DNA of 63,753 nt from positions 844,005 through 907,757 of the forward strand of contig NZ_SJPF01000004.1 of assembly GCF_007859755.1 (NCBI RefSeq). The letters run 5' to 3'. A program made the position numbers and the translations under genes. Below, piece after piece: positions 17,727 to 26,166 of this stretch. The notes beneath the pieces are model-generated. The model was not told the DNA's origin. It ran no database searches and worked only from the letters and a program-made list of their open reading frames with translations. Numbering within the stretch: position 1 is the first letter of the stretch; each line of letters opens with the position of its first letter. The DNA is from Blastopirellula retiformator. Lineage in GTDB: Bacteria; Planctomycetota; Planctomycetia; Pirellulales; Pirellulaceae.

Positions 17727-18800
17727 CTACCGCTGATAGATCGGCAGGAACCCGTAGTCCAACTGCATCATGATCAGGTTGCATGACGTGACGTAGATTG
17801 GGCCGACGGTCGTGTCGTCCCAGGCGCCGTCGTTGCGTTGCTTGCGAACGATCTCGCCGTAGAGTCGATCACGGAACGCTTCCCAAAATTCGCGATCACG
17901 GAAACCTTCGCGATAGACGACCTGGGCGTAATAGAGATACGTGTAGTGCCAATGGCTGAACGCTTGTTGTTGCGTTTGGATCTGGTGCAGGTTGTCTTTG
18001 CAGTAGTTGATCATCTTGTCGACCACTTCGCCACCATACTCGCCGGCGTTCTGCAAACAACAAACCGACGCGGCGGTGATCGCCGGACGCGACGTGCCGC
18101 GATTCTTCGAACTGTACGAGATGCCGCCATCCGGATTCTGACAACCGTAGATGTACTGCTTGGCCCGTTCAACTACTTCGGACGGAACCACGATGCCGGC
18201 GTTACGACAGCCGCGCAGGCCTTGCACCTGGGTGATGGTGGTCGAACCTTCGTCGAAGTCGTTGCCATCTTTCGCGCTGACGTATCCCCAACCGCCAGAA
18301 GTAGTCTGGGCCGAGACGGTAAACTCCACCGCCTTGGTCAAGGTGTTGATCAGCTCTTCTCTTCTTTCTTCATCTTCCTCTTCCCCCAACACCTGGGAGA
18401 GAAAGAGCATCGAGAAGCCGTGGCCGTAGGTGTAACGATTGTCGGTCAGCGGATCGCCAATCAGACCGTTGTCGCGCCGTTTGCTGTAGATGAAGTCGGT
18501 GACGCGGCGGATGTTTTTGGCGTACGGACCTTGGGTGGTGGTCGAACCAGAGGCGATCAGGGCCGTTCCCGCCAACGCGGCCATCGCGGTCGGATAGGCC
18601 TGACTGGCCCAATGACCGACGCGGGTTTGCGTGCGGGCGACCCAGTCGAGTCCTTTCCGCGTGGAGGTCAGCCAGCTTGTCTTGAGCGCCGAGTCAGCCG
18701 CCTGCAGCGACGAATTGCCCGCAAATCCTGCGGCCAAAGGTAGACCTGCGGCCAGACAACGAAGAGCGGCTCGGCGATTTAATCTGTCAGTCATCGGCAT
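17727..18800 (-). CDS. Prenyltransferase/squalene-oxidase repeat protein, Tat-exported
   Basis: The product is about 357 aa; starts at 18800 (MPMTD) and 18794 (MTDRL) are both plausible. The N-terminus has a twin-arginine-like signal (NRRAALRCLAAGLPLAAGFA). The mature part carries alpha/alpha-barrel repeats with QW-like GG/DG-W motifs (TTSGGWGYVS, NPDGGISYSS, NDGAWDDTTVG) as in squalene-hopene cyclase and prenyltransferase beta subunits. The DxDD cyclase motif is not seen, so catalysis of terpene cyclisation is unlikely. Such short repeat proteins are common and uncharacterised in planctomycetes. It is probably periplasmic. Confidence 0.82.
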   Translation of the reverse strand: MPMTDRLNRRAALRCLAAGLPLAAGFAGNSSLQAADSALKTSWLTSTRKGLDWVARTQTRVGHWASQAYPTAMAALAGTALIASGSTTTQGPYAKNIRRVTDFIYSKRRDNGLIGDPLTDNRYTYGHGFSMLFLSQVLGEEEDEERREELINTLTKAVEFTVSAQTTSGGWGYVSAKDGNDFDEGSTTITQVQGLRGCRNAGIVVPSEVVERAKQYIYGCQNPDGGISYSSKNRGTSRPAITAASVCCLQNAGEYGGEVVDKMINYCKDNLHQIQTQQQAFSHWHYTYLYYAQVVYREGFRDREFWEAFRDRLYGEIVRKQRNDGAWDDTTVGPIYVTSCNLIMMQLDYGFLPIYQR

Positions 18801-19047
18801 CCTTTGGAAAGCGGCGGATCTTTCCTCTCCCTTATTGTGGCTCATTCCGCAGCTTACGGCTATCTAATTCCTTCGTCGCAGAAACGGGCCGATTGGTTCA
18901 TTTCCGCCAATCCGCCCGCAAAGTCGACGTATGCTCGCCACTTGCCCCGCCCTGCCCGAGTGGAGATTCGCCCGAAACCCTCACCCGCATAATCGGCGCG
19001 ACCGATCCAAAAATAGTTCAGTCAGCTCATTGGGCAGGGAGAATTCT

Positions 19048-19749
19048 ATGCGACTCGGAGGGATGTTAACCAACCGCCTGGTACTTACGATCGACCTCCA
19101 TCTCTCGGCCCCCTCGCTGCAACTAGCCCACCATCGTCGCCTGCACGAGGTCGCGCGGAAACTGCTCAGCCATCTGGCCATACGCCAAATTCCAGCGACA
19201 TTTGGTCTCTCGCGCCCCGGATACGGCCAACTTGCCGACTGGATTTCGTCCGATCCCCAGCATGAGACGGCCCTACTGATGCAGCCGAGCGGCGACTGGC
19301 GCCAGTGGGGGGGCAGCGGCTTGGTGGGAGAAGTTCGCCGTCTGGCGGGCGATTCGGTCCGCTCCGTATTCGCGCACGGGCCGCTGGGGCTAGATCACGC
19401 GTCCGCCCTCCGCAGTGCTGGAATCTTGGCGATCCGCGGCAATGGCGCCACATTGCCGGGCGCATCTCACCAGAATGGCACGCTCTGGTTTGAGCCCAAC
19501 ATCCAGGCTCCCTCTTTTCTGGCGAGGCTGACCGAGTGGCTGCCGCAACGTTTTGATTTTGCCAAGCCGACGCCAGCCCAAGTGATGCGGATTTGCGGCG
19601 AAACGGTCGCCAACGCCGGTCCGTGGGCGACCGATCAGGCGCTGCGGGCCATCGACTTCGCGGCGAAGTTTCGCGATCGGGGGGGCTCGGTAGAAACGCT
19701 GGCCAATTGCGCCAGCCAGCTGGAAGCTTCCCCGGTCAAAGCGGCCTAA
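19048..19749 (+). CDS. Conserved hypothetical protein, weak polysaccharide-deacetylase-like features
   Basis: The product is 233 aa from ATG 19048, which follows a GGGAGAATTCT site. The beginning LVLTIDLHLSAPSLQ and later VFAHGPLGLDHASALRSAGI resemble the strands of a NodB-type polysaccharide deacetylase barrel. The usual DD and HxxxH metal motifs are not conserved, so activity is doubtful. No signal peptide is evident. I consider the fold assignment tentative and the function unknown. Confidence 0.65.
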   Translation: MRLGGMLTNRLVLTIDLHLSAPSLQLAHHRRLHEVARKLLSHLAIRQIPATFGLSRPGYGQLADWISSDPQHETALLMQPSGDWRQWGGSGLVGEVRRLAGDSVRSVFAHGPLGLDHASALRSAGILAIRGNGATLPGASHQNGTLWFEPNIQAPSFLARLTEWLPQRFDFAKPTPAQVMRICGETVANAGPWATDQALRAIDFAAKFRDRGGSVETLANCASQLEASPVKAA

Positions 19750-19755
19750 ATGCCG

Positions 19756-19938
19756 CTATTTTAGCTCGCGGAAGGTAGTAAACGCGAGAAAGGCGAGAAC
19801 GGCGGATCCGACCACGAAGGCGATATCCATCGTGGTGCTAACCGATTGGAAGGGAACTCCAATCGCCAAATCGAGCGCAAACACCAAGAAAATGAGAATG
19901 GAGATAGCCATTCCCGTGATTGTTAGCGCTTTCGGCAT
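19756..19938 (-). CDS. Small two-helix membrane protein
   Basis: The product is 60 aa from ATG 19938, which has a good AGGAGT ribosome binding site seven bases upstream; longer starts lack one. It contains two hydrophobic helices (ISILIFLVFALDLAIGVPF and IAFVVGSAVLAFLAFTTF) and ends with RELK. It is a typical planctomycete small inner-membrane protein with no known role. It is convergent with the preceding gene (6 bp apart). Confidence 0.7.
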   Translation of the reverse strand: MPKALTITGMAISILIFLVFALDLAIGVPFQSVSTTMDIAFVVGSAVLAFLAFTTFRELK

Positions 19939-20203
19939 GCGGCGACTCCTGTTTGGCCCCTGCACAAACCTGGTGAATTTTTCCCAGATTTCCCAGACGG
20001 TGTAGTATAACTCGCCTCCGCCAGATGTCACGCCCAGCGTGAGAAAAGTCCTTTCACGCAACAACTTGCGTGGGAAGTCCCGGCATCGTGGAGGAGGCAG
20101 AAACGAGGATTATTGATGACGGCCGGGGGTTTTGCAACCGGCGAAGAGGTCCTTATAGTACGCCGTAACTATTTCGCTCGCAAGCTTTTGGAACGCCAAA
20201 CAC

Positions 20204-21355
20204 ATGAGTCTGCCCACCCCCTGGGACCAATTTCGTCAAGAGATGACCATCGCGCCGGAGTGGGCCTACTTCGATCACTCGTCGGTTTCCCCCCTCCCCC
20301 GGCGAACGGCCAATCTGATCCGTCAGTACGTCGACCAGGCGGCCGCCGGCGGAAATCTCCATTGGCCTGACTGGGCCAGAGCGGTCGAAAAGACCCGCAG
20401 TAAGATCGCCAGCCTGGTCAACGCCGATACGGACGAGATCGCCCTGCTCCCCAACACGACCCATGGGGTGTCGCTGGTCGCCGGAGGTTTTGACTGGAAA
20501 CCGGGGGACAGCGTCGTTGTGCTCAATAACGAATTCCCCGCCAATCTGTATCCCTGGATGCATCTGGAGAGCATCGGCGTCGAAGTCCGTCAGGTGCAAG
20601 TCGAAGGCGCCGGACCGACGCTCGACGACATCGTCGCCGCGATCGACTCGACCACCCGTATCGTCGCCGTCAGTTGGGTCGCGTTCGCAACCGGTTATCG
20701 GCTCGACATCGCCAAGCTGACCGAGATGGTCCATGCCCATGGGGCGCTGATGTTTGTCGATGTGATTCAGGCGCTCGGCGTTTTCCCGTTCGACGTCAAA
20801 GCGACCGGCGTCGACTTCTTCGCTTCGACCAGTCAGAAGTGGCTGATGACGCCGGAGGGAGTCGGCATGTTCTACATCCGCCGCGAGCACCTCGACAAAG
20901 TCCGTCCGCTCTTCGTTGGTCCGTCGAGTATGGTCAAACCGTACGACTACGACCGGATCGCGCTCGAGTTCGCCGATAGCGCGCGGCGATTTGAAGGAGG
21001 CTCGAAAAATATGATCGGCTACATGGCGCTCGGCGGCAGCTTGGACCTGTTAATGGAGCTTGGCGCCGGCGCCGAGCAAAGCGCCGTCGGCGACCGCGTC
21101 TTGGAAATCGGCGACTTGGCGGTCGAGCGTTTGCAGTCGATTGGGGCGTCGATTTTCTCGGATCGTGAGGGAGATAAACGCTCTGGGATCATCTCCTTTG
21201 AGTTCCCGGGGCAAGACCCGAATCAACTGCGAAACCTTTGCGTCGACGCAAAGGTCGCGCTCAGCGTGCGCGGCGGTCGGCTGCGGATCAGTCCGCACGC
21301 CTACACCAACGAGGAAGATGTCGACCGCCTGGTAGAGGCGCTGCGCAGCGTTTGA
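20204..21355 (+). CDS. Class V aminotransferase (cysteine desulfurase / isopenicillin-N epimerase-like)
   Basis: The product is 383 aa, a PLP fold-type I enzyme. Visible features are the substrate-loop start WAYFDHSSVSPLPRR, the phosphate-site TTHGVSLVAGG, the cofactor aspartate in LMFVDVIQALGVFP, and the PLP lysine in STSQKWLMTPEGVG. The C-terminal small domain ends NEEDVDRLVEALRSV. It lacks the catalytic Cys loop of IscS/SufS, so it resembles the epimerase/selenocysteine lyase-like branch; the substrate is unknown. ATG 20204 was chosen for its position before the conserved N-terminus. Confidence 0.88.
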   Translation: MSLPTPWDQFRQEMTIAPEWAYFDHSSVSPLPRRTANLIRQYVDQAAAGGNLHWPDWARAVEKTRSKIASLVNADTDEIALLPNTTHGVSLVAGGFDWKPGDSVVVLNNEFPANLYPWMHLESIGVEVRQVQVEGAGPTLDDIVAAIDSTTRIVAVSWVAFATGYRLDIAKLTEMVHAHGALMFVDVIQALGVFPFDVKATGVDFFASTSQKWLMTPEGVGMFYIRREHLDKVRPLFVGPSSMVKPYDYDRIALEFADSARRFEGGSKNMIGYMALGGSLDLLMELGAGAEQSAVGDRVLEIGDLAVERLQSIGASIFSDREGDKRSGIISFEFPGQDPNQLRNLCVDAKVALSVRGGRLRISPHAYTNEEDVDRLVEALRSV

Positions 21356-21697
21356 TGGCGGGTCGCCATCCGCTGATTTTCCAGCCAACCGCCGCCAATA
21401 CCCTGTGCACAAAATACGCCTGAGAGGGATAGGCGCCCCCGATGATGGAATGATCTTACGAAAACCGCGGCAGCGACGTAGGCGAAACGCTTTTTGCAAA
21501 AAACCTGCGTGATACACTTCGATTAGCTCCTAACATATCATCAACAATCTCCTATCACCTTCGTTATTTAACAACGATCGTCTCGAAGGAATGTCGTTTG
21601 CCATTCGTGCAATTCGACCCAAGCGTCTAGCGACGCCTTGGCGCCTCACAGAATCATCTTTCATTATCTTTCCGATGAAGTTGAGGAGTCCTTCAAA
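21356..21697. other. Intergenic region upstream of the DUF1559 gene
   Basis: This AT-richer spacer of about 340 bp holds no gene that I can support. It should contain the promoter and leader of the DUF1559 gene; a GAGGAG ribosome binding site is visible at 21683-21688. Confidence 0.4.
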
Positions 21698-22763
21698 ATG
21701 ACTGAAAACGAACAAGCCTTTGGCGTGACGCGGCGTGATGCATTCACGCTGGTCGAGCTGTTGGTCGTCATCGCCATTATCGGCGTGCTGATCGCACTGC
21801 TGCTGCCGGCCGTGCAACAATCTAAAGCAGATGGCGTTAGCCGCTCATATCTACCACGACGTCAACCAGGCGCTGCCGCCGGCCGGGTTTGGCGAAAACA
21901 GCACGGCCGAAGGCTGGGGCCGAAAAGCCTCTTGGCTGGTCCGCATCATGCCGGCGCTCGAATTGAGCGCAGCCGCCGATAGCTCCTTCTTCATCAACTC
22001 GTCGTTCGACATGATGAACGCCAGCTGGGCGGCGCCAGCGCGGCATTGGCAAGCGGCCGCGCAGCTGCGTGCTCCCGTCTTCAACTGCCCTTCGAGCCCG
22101 CTGCCGACTACCCGCAAGTACGCCACCAATGGTCCGACGCAAGCGCTGGGCGCTCCGGCGGAAATTGAAGTTCAAATCACCGACTACGCTTCCAACGGCG
22201 GCTGTGCTTTTGTCGGCGGTACGGTTGGTGACTGGAATCCGCGGGCATTCTGGGACTATAGCGGCATCAACTGCGACAACGGCGTGATCCCGATGATCTT
22301 GCGTGACTATCCGCCGCCGCAATTTCAAGGCTCGATCGTCGGCTTTCAGGACATCACCGATGGTACGTCCAATACGGCCATGTTCGGCGAGCAATCCGAT
22401 TTCCACGAAGGAAACCCCGATAACGAGAAAGACTCGCGCGCTTCGCACGTCACCGGCGGGCTCTGGTCTTGCAGCACCGGCACTTCCAGCAGCACGATTT
22501 CTAATCACGTCGTCACCTACTTTGCGATCAACTACCCCGGCAACAGTTGGTGGTCGCAAGGGGGCTGGTGGGGCAACAGCGCGACCTGGATCAACACCGC
22601 GTATCGCTCGGCGCATCCTGGCGGCGTGCAGTTCGTCTTTTGCGACGGTTCGGTTCACTTCATCTCCGAGACGGTCGATCACAAGCCGGACGAATTCGTC
22701 GACAACAACGTGCTAGAGAACTTGGCGAATCGGCACGATGGATTTGTCGTCGACCAGTTCTAG
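21698..22763 (+). pseudogene. DUF1559 pseudopilin-like protein, frameshifted by an internal deletion
   Basis: DUF1559 proteins have a type IV pilin-like N-terminus and are expanded in planctomycetes. The first frame (21698 to about 21820) encodes [18 protein letters not shown] and ALLLPAVQQ. The rest (from about 21820, seen from an ATG at 21831 to 22763) continues in another frame as [18 protein letters not shown] and ends with the C-terminal HPGGVQFVFCDGSVHFIS. Family members normally have a stretch of about eleven residues, AREAARRxQCx, then NNLKQ between these parts; here only CAACAATCTAAAG remains. The AACAA at the junction suggests a deletion of roughly 38 bp at short direct repeats. Both halves are otherwise well conserved, so the event is recent or a sequencing/assembly error. 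Confidence 0.85.
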
Positions 22764-22784
22764 GCCGTTCCTGAAAAATCTCGA

Positions 22785-22812
22785 CGCGCGGCTACAGAGT
22801 AACGGCCGCGCG
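22785..22812. other. GC-rich inverted repeat after the DUF1559 gene
   Basis: CGCGCGGC / GCCGCGCG (8 bp) surrounds a 12-nt loop between the DUF1559 gene and the lipoprotein gene. It has no T-tract. It might attenuate transcription into the downstream gene. Confidence 0.35.
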
Positions 22813-22865
22813 CTTCGTCGAAACACGCATGTCGCCGACCGCGACCACCTTGGGAGAGAACTTGG

Positions 22866-23264
22866 ATGAAAAGCCAAATTTTCGCGTTACTATTTGCAGC
22901 TGCCATCATCGTCGGATGCCGGCCAGCTAGCCCGGCAAATATCTCGGAAGTTACCGGCACGGTCACTGTCGACGGGAAACCGGCCGACTCGGCGACGATT
23001 ACGTTCGCGCCGATACCATCCGGGAAGTCATCTTATGGCAGAACCGATGACGCCGGGCACTATCACTTGGTCTATACGACCGACATCGAAGGAGCGCTGA
23101 TCGGTGAGCACGCAGTTACGATCGCCAACGAACCGGCCCCCGGCCAGGCGACGCCAGCGGTGATGGTTCCGCGGCAATATGGAAAGGCGGGCAAACTGAC
23201 CGCCAATGTTGCTCCCGATCAGAAGAATCAAATCGACTTCGCGTTGACGACCAAAGCGAAATAG
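22866..23264 (+). CDS. Small lipoprotein with carboxypeptidase-regulatory-like domain
   Basis: The product is 132 aa. The N-terminus MKSQIFALLFAAAIIVGCRP is a lipoprotein signal with lipobox AIIVGC, so it is probably membrane-anchored. The remainder is a single beta-sandwich of the transthyretin/carboxypeptidase-regulatory type (EVTGTVTVDGKPADSATITF, then YHLVYTTDIEGALIGEHAVT). In planctomycetes such proteins typically follow DUF1559 pseudopilin genes, exactly as here. Ribosome binding site GGAGAG precedes the ATG. Its role is unknown. Confidence 0.88.
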   Translation: MKSQIFALLFAAAIIVGCRPASPANISEVTGTVTVDGKPADSATITFAPIPSGKSSYGRTDDAGHYHLVYTTDIEGALIGEHAVTIANEPAPGQATPAVMVPRQYGKAGKLTANVAPDQKNQIDFALTTKAK

Positions 23265-23274
23265 CGTCAGGTCG

Positions 23275-24156
23275 TTACCACTCGATTTTCTCAGCCGAGA
23301 AGATCGGGCCTTCGACGCAGGTCCGTTTGTAGTCCCAACTGCCGTCGTCCTGGCGAACCTTGGCGACGCAGGTGAAGCAGATGCCAATGCCGCAAGCCAT
23401 CGGCGTCTCGAGCGAGACCCAGCACGGCACGTTGCGCTCGGCGGCGATCTTGCTGACCGATTCCATCATGCGTTCGGGTCCACAGCAGGCGATCTGCACG
23501 CCGGCGGTCGACTGGTCGAGCGTCTCGCTGAGCAGGTCGGTAACCAAGCCATGATGCCCGGCCGATCCGTCGTCGGTGCTGATTTTGACGTCGATGCCGC
23601 AGGCGCGAAAGTCATCGACGCCGGCCAGGTATTCGGCCGAACGTGCGCCGTAGCACATCGTCACTTTGCCGGCGGCGGCGCCTTGTCGCGCCGGATCGCC
23701 GTACGCCTGGCGGCCAAGATACTCTTTGCCGAGCGCGACAAACGGCGTTTGGCCGATGCCGCCGGCTACCATGATCAGGTGCTCGACCTCTTCGGCAGGG
23801 AAACCATTCCCAAGCGCCCCCCAAGCTTCCAGCCGTTGGCCCGGCTTGAAGGTCGAGAGCTTGCTGGTCATCTTGCCATGCACCAGGTAGACGACGTCGA
23901 TCCCGACCGCAGCGCTGCTGTCGTCGCGATAGACGTCGTACATTGCCAGCGGGCGGCCGAGCAGCGGATCTTGCATGTCAGCAAGACGGAGCATGACGAA
24001 CTGCCCCGGCGTGATGCGGGCCGCCAACTCGGGACAGGCGAAACGAACGCGAAACGTATCGCGGGCCAATTGGACGTTCTCGACGACTTCAGCCGTCAAT
24101 TGCGTCGCCTGGTCGGCGTAGTACGGAGCGTGGAGCGGGTTGCAGTTGTCGTTCAC
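23275..24156 (-). CDS. pyrK: Dihydroorotate dehydrogenase electron-transfer subunit
   Basis: The product is 293 aa, the FAD/[2Fe-2S] subunit that passes electrons from PyrD to NAD+ in type 1B dihydroorotate dehydrogenase (pyrimidine synthesis). It shows the FAD-binding beta-barrel (GQFVMLRLADMQDPLLGRPL, with the RPL flavin motif), the NAD-binding VAGGIGQTPFVALG, and the C-terminal cluster motif CGIGICFTC plus a fourth Cys in KRTCVEG. It overlaps the upstream pseudouridine synthase by four bases (ATGA type), so the two are co-transcribed. The catalytic subunit PyrD is not in the window. Confidence 0.93.
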   Translation of the reverse strand: MNDNCNPLHAPYYADQATQLTAEVVENVQLARDTFRVRFACPELAARITPGQFVMLRLADMQDPLLGRPLAMYDVYRDDSSAAVGIDVVYLVHGKMTSKLSTFKPGQRLEAWGALGNGFPAEEVEHLIMVAGGIGQTPFVALGKEYLGRQAYGDPARQGAAAGKVTMCYGARSAEYLAGVDDFRACGIDVKISTDDGSAGHHGLVTDLLSETLDQSTAGVQIACCGPERMMESVSKIAAERNVPCWVSLETPMACGIGICFTCVAKVRQDDGSWDYKRTCVEGPIFSAEKIEW

Positions 24157-25568
24157 TTGCGGCGCTTCGTCTTCTTTTTCTTGGGCTTATTCGATGTCGT
24201 ACGCTTCTTCGCGTCGGGGTTCTTCACGAACTTGGTCCGGACGCCTCCGCGTTTCGCCTTGCGACCTCCCTTCGTTCCTTCTTCGGGCGAAGATTGGCCG
24301 TAGCTCGTCTTCTTCTTTTTGGGCGCCCCTTTCTTGGGTCCCCCCTTTTTCGCACCACCTTTGAAACCAGTTCCCTTTTTCGAGAACTTCTTCTTCGGCG
24401 GATCGCCGGCTCGTTTTGGCGCGGCCTTCTTCTTCGCCGGACGTTCGTCTCCGCCGGAGAACCAGCCAAGTTCCGAGATCGGACGGCCTTCGTCATCGTC
24501 GTCATCATCTGCGCCGAACGCTTCGGAGAAACCACGTCCCTTCGCCGGTCGGCGGTCTGATTTGTCCGCGCCACGTCGCTTCTGCGGCGCTGACGACTTG
24601 CCGTACGACGAGGGTCCGCTGTCGCCGCCAATCGTCTTGCCGTACTTGCGGGGACGCTCCTCTTTGGCGGCGGGACCGCTCTGCTTTCGTTTCGGCTTGC
24701 CGGTAGTCGACGGTTTTCGCCTCTCGTCGCGCGGCCGCTGTTCGCCGCGGGATCCCTGTTCGTCACGCGGCGGACGGGGCGTTTGCTTCTTCTTCGGCTT
24801 ACTGCCGGGCCCGCCAAAAGCGGCGTCGCGAAGCGCCTTCACCTCGGCGGCCTTCAGTTCGCGGAAGGCGCCATCGGGCATTTCGCCCAATCGCAGCGGC
24901 CCCATCGCGATCCGCTTCAGCCGCAGCACTTTGTGGCCGATCTTGGCCATCAAGCGGCGAATTTCGCGATTTTTCCCTTCGTCGAGGATGATCTCCAGCG
25001 ACGTGCTTTGTTTGTTCTTCCGCTTGATGACCAGGCTGACCGGTTTGACGAAACCTTCGGCAAAGTAGACGCCGCGGCGGACCACCGACAACGCCGATTG
25101 CTCGGGATGGCCGGCCACTTCGACCCGGTAGGTCTTTTCGATTTCATAGCGGGGATGGGCCAGGCGGTTCGCCAGTTCGCCGTCATTGGTGACGACGATC
25201 AGCCCTTCGCTGGCGCGGTCGAGCCGCCCGATCGTGAACAGCCGGACGTCTTGCGGCACCATGTCGATCACGCGGGTTCGACCCTCGGGATCAAAATTGG
25301 TGCTCAGCACGCCCGGCGGCTTATTCAGCATGTAGTAGATTCGCTTGCCGAACTTCAGCTTTTGGCCGTCGACCAAGATTTCTTGCCGGTCCGGATCGAC
25401 CTTCATGCCGAGTTCGGTCACAAACTCGCCATCGACTTCGACCCGCCCTTCCTGGATCATTTCCTCGCATTTCCGACGGCTATCGATGCCGGCAAACGCC
25501 AACACCTTGTGCAGGCGCTGCAGGCGGCCGGGGGCCGGATTGTCAGATTCAGTCGGTTTTGGGGTCAT
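24153..25568 (-). CDS. RsuA/RluB-family pseudouridine synthase with long basic tail
   Basis: The product is 471 aa. Residues 18-68 form an S4 RNA-binding domain (RLHKVLAFAGIDSRRKCEEM). The catalytic domain follows, with LNKPPGVLSTNFDPEGR and the active-site aspartate D117 in FTIGRLDRASEGL, then KTYRVEVAGHP and KNREIRRLMAKIGHKVLRLK. This part fits 23S/16S rRNA pseudouridine synthases of the RluB/RluE/RsuA group. After about residue 255 there is a tail of over 200 residues rich in Lys, Arg, Pro and Gly with an Asp run (DDDDDDE). It is likely disordered and is probably an RNA- or ribosome-binding extension. It is coupled to pyrK by a 4-bp overlap. Confidence 0.92.
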   Translation of the reverse strand: MTPKPTESDNPAPGRLQRLHKVLAFAGIDSRRKCEEMIQEGRVEVDGEFVTELGMKVDPDRQEILVDGQKLKFGKRIYYMLNKPPGVLSTNFDPEGRTRVIDMVPQDVRLFTIGRLDRASEGLIVVTNDGELANRLAHPRYEIEKTYRVEVAGHPEQSALSVVRRGVYFAEGFVKPVSLVIKRKNKQSTSLEIILDEGKNREIRRLMAKIGHKVLRLKRIAMGPLRLGEMPDGAFRELKAAEVKALRDAAFGGPGSKPKKKQTPRPPRDEQGSRGEQRPRDERRKPSTTGKPKRKQSGPAAKEERPRKYGKTIGGDSGPSSYGKSSAPQKRRGADKSDRRPAKGRGFSEAFGADDDDDDEGRPISELGWFSGGDERPAKKKAAPKRAGDPPKKKFSKKGTGFKGGAKKGGPKKGAPKKKKTSYGQSSPEEGTKGGRKAKRGGVRTKFVKNPDAKKRTTSNKPKKKKTKRRK

Positions 25569-25699
25569 GGCGGTTTGAGCGGAAGGGGCAAAACCCCCAG
25601 TTTATCCGCTGCCGCACTGCACGGACAGGCGCCGCGGTGATCCGCGAAATCGAGGATTCGCCCGGAGCACAACCAGCAATTCACCCCAAGCGAGCCGCC

Positions 25700-25972
25700 C
25701 TACGGCAGAAACGCCGCGTTGGCGCCAAAATTGGCCGGGTCGTTCTGCACCGCCTCGGCGGACGGACGATCAAAATCGCGAGGACGCCCCCCCAGGACCT
25801 CGGGACCGAGGTCATTGTTGGTATAGGGATCGTACGCCATCGCCCGCTGTTGTTGTTGCTGCATGGTGCCAGGATCAAACAACGGGGTCTGCTTCAGATG
25901 CCAACAACCGGCGCACTGCGAAACCGCCAGGATGGTCAGCAGGGCGATCGTTTTCGGTCGGAAAGTCAGCAT
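25700..25972 (-). CDS. Small lipoprotein
   Basis: The product is 90 aa with a signal peptide and a lipobox (ILAVSQCAGC), so it is probably lipid-anchored; two alternative Cys residues are present. The mature part holds a Gln run (MQQQQQR) and a Pro/Asn/Asp-rich tail (DPYTNNDLGPEVLGG). No family is recognised. An AGGAG site precedes the ATG at 25972. Confidence 0.7.
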   Translation of the reverse strand: MLTFRPKTIALLTILAVSQCAGCWHLKQTPLFDPGTMQQQQQRAMAYDPYTNNDLGPEVLGGRPRDFDRPSAEAVQNDPANFGANAAFLP

Positions 25973-26080
25973 GGCGTAGGAACTCCTCCAATAGAAATCA
26001 GCGAGGAGTGTAGATGCTTCGCCAACCTGGCGAAAGAGGAATCTGTGCTAGCAGGAAACGTCCTGATTGGTTGACATCGT

Positions 26081-26113
26081 GTGCCACTGCTGGACAAGCC
26101 AGCAGTGGCACAC
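26081..26113. repeat. Perfect 14-bp hairpin
   Basis: TGTGCCACTGCTGG and CCAGCAGTGGCACA are exact inverted repeats around ACAAG. It lies downstream of the mannose-6-phosphate isomerase gene and is followed at 26141-26161 by a 21-bp segment that recurs with two mismatches at 47539-47559. It is probably an extragenic palindromic repeat; a terminator role is possible but there is no T-tract. Confidence 0.6.
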
Positions 26114-26166
26114 GAGCGGAACACATTCATTGCCACGCAGACATGGCAACGTCACCCCGAAGAATC

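Noticed and set aside
26081-26113. Perfect hairpin considered as the manA terminator
   Set aside because: The stem is strong but no T-tract follows on the minus strand, so I list it as a repeat rather than a terminator.
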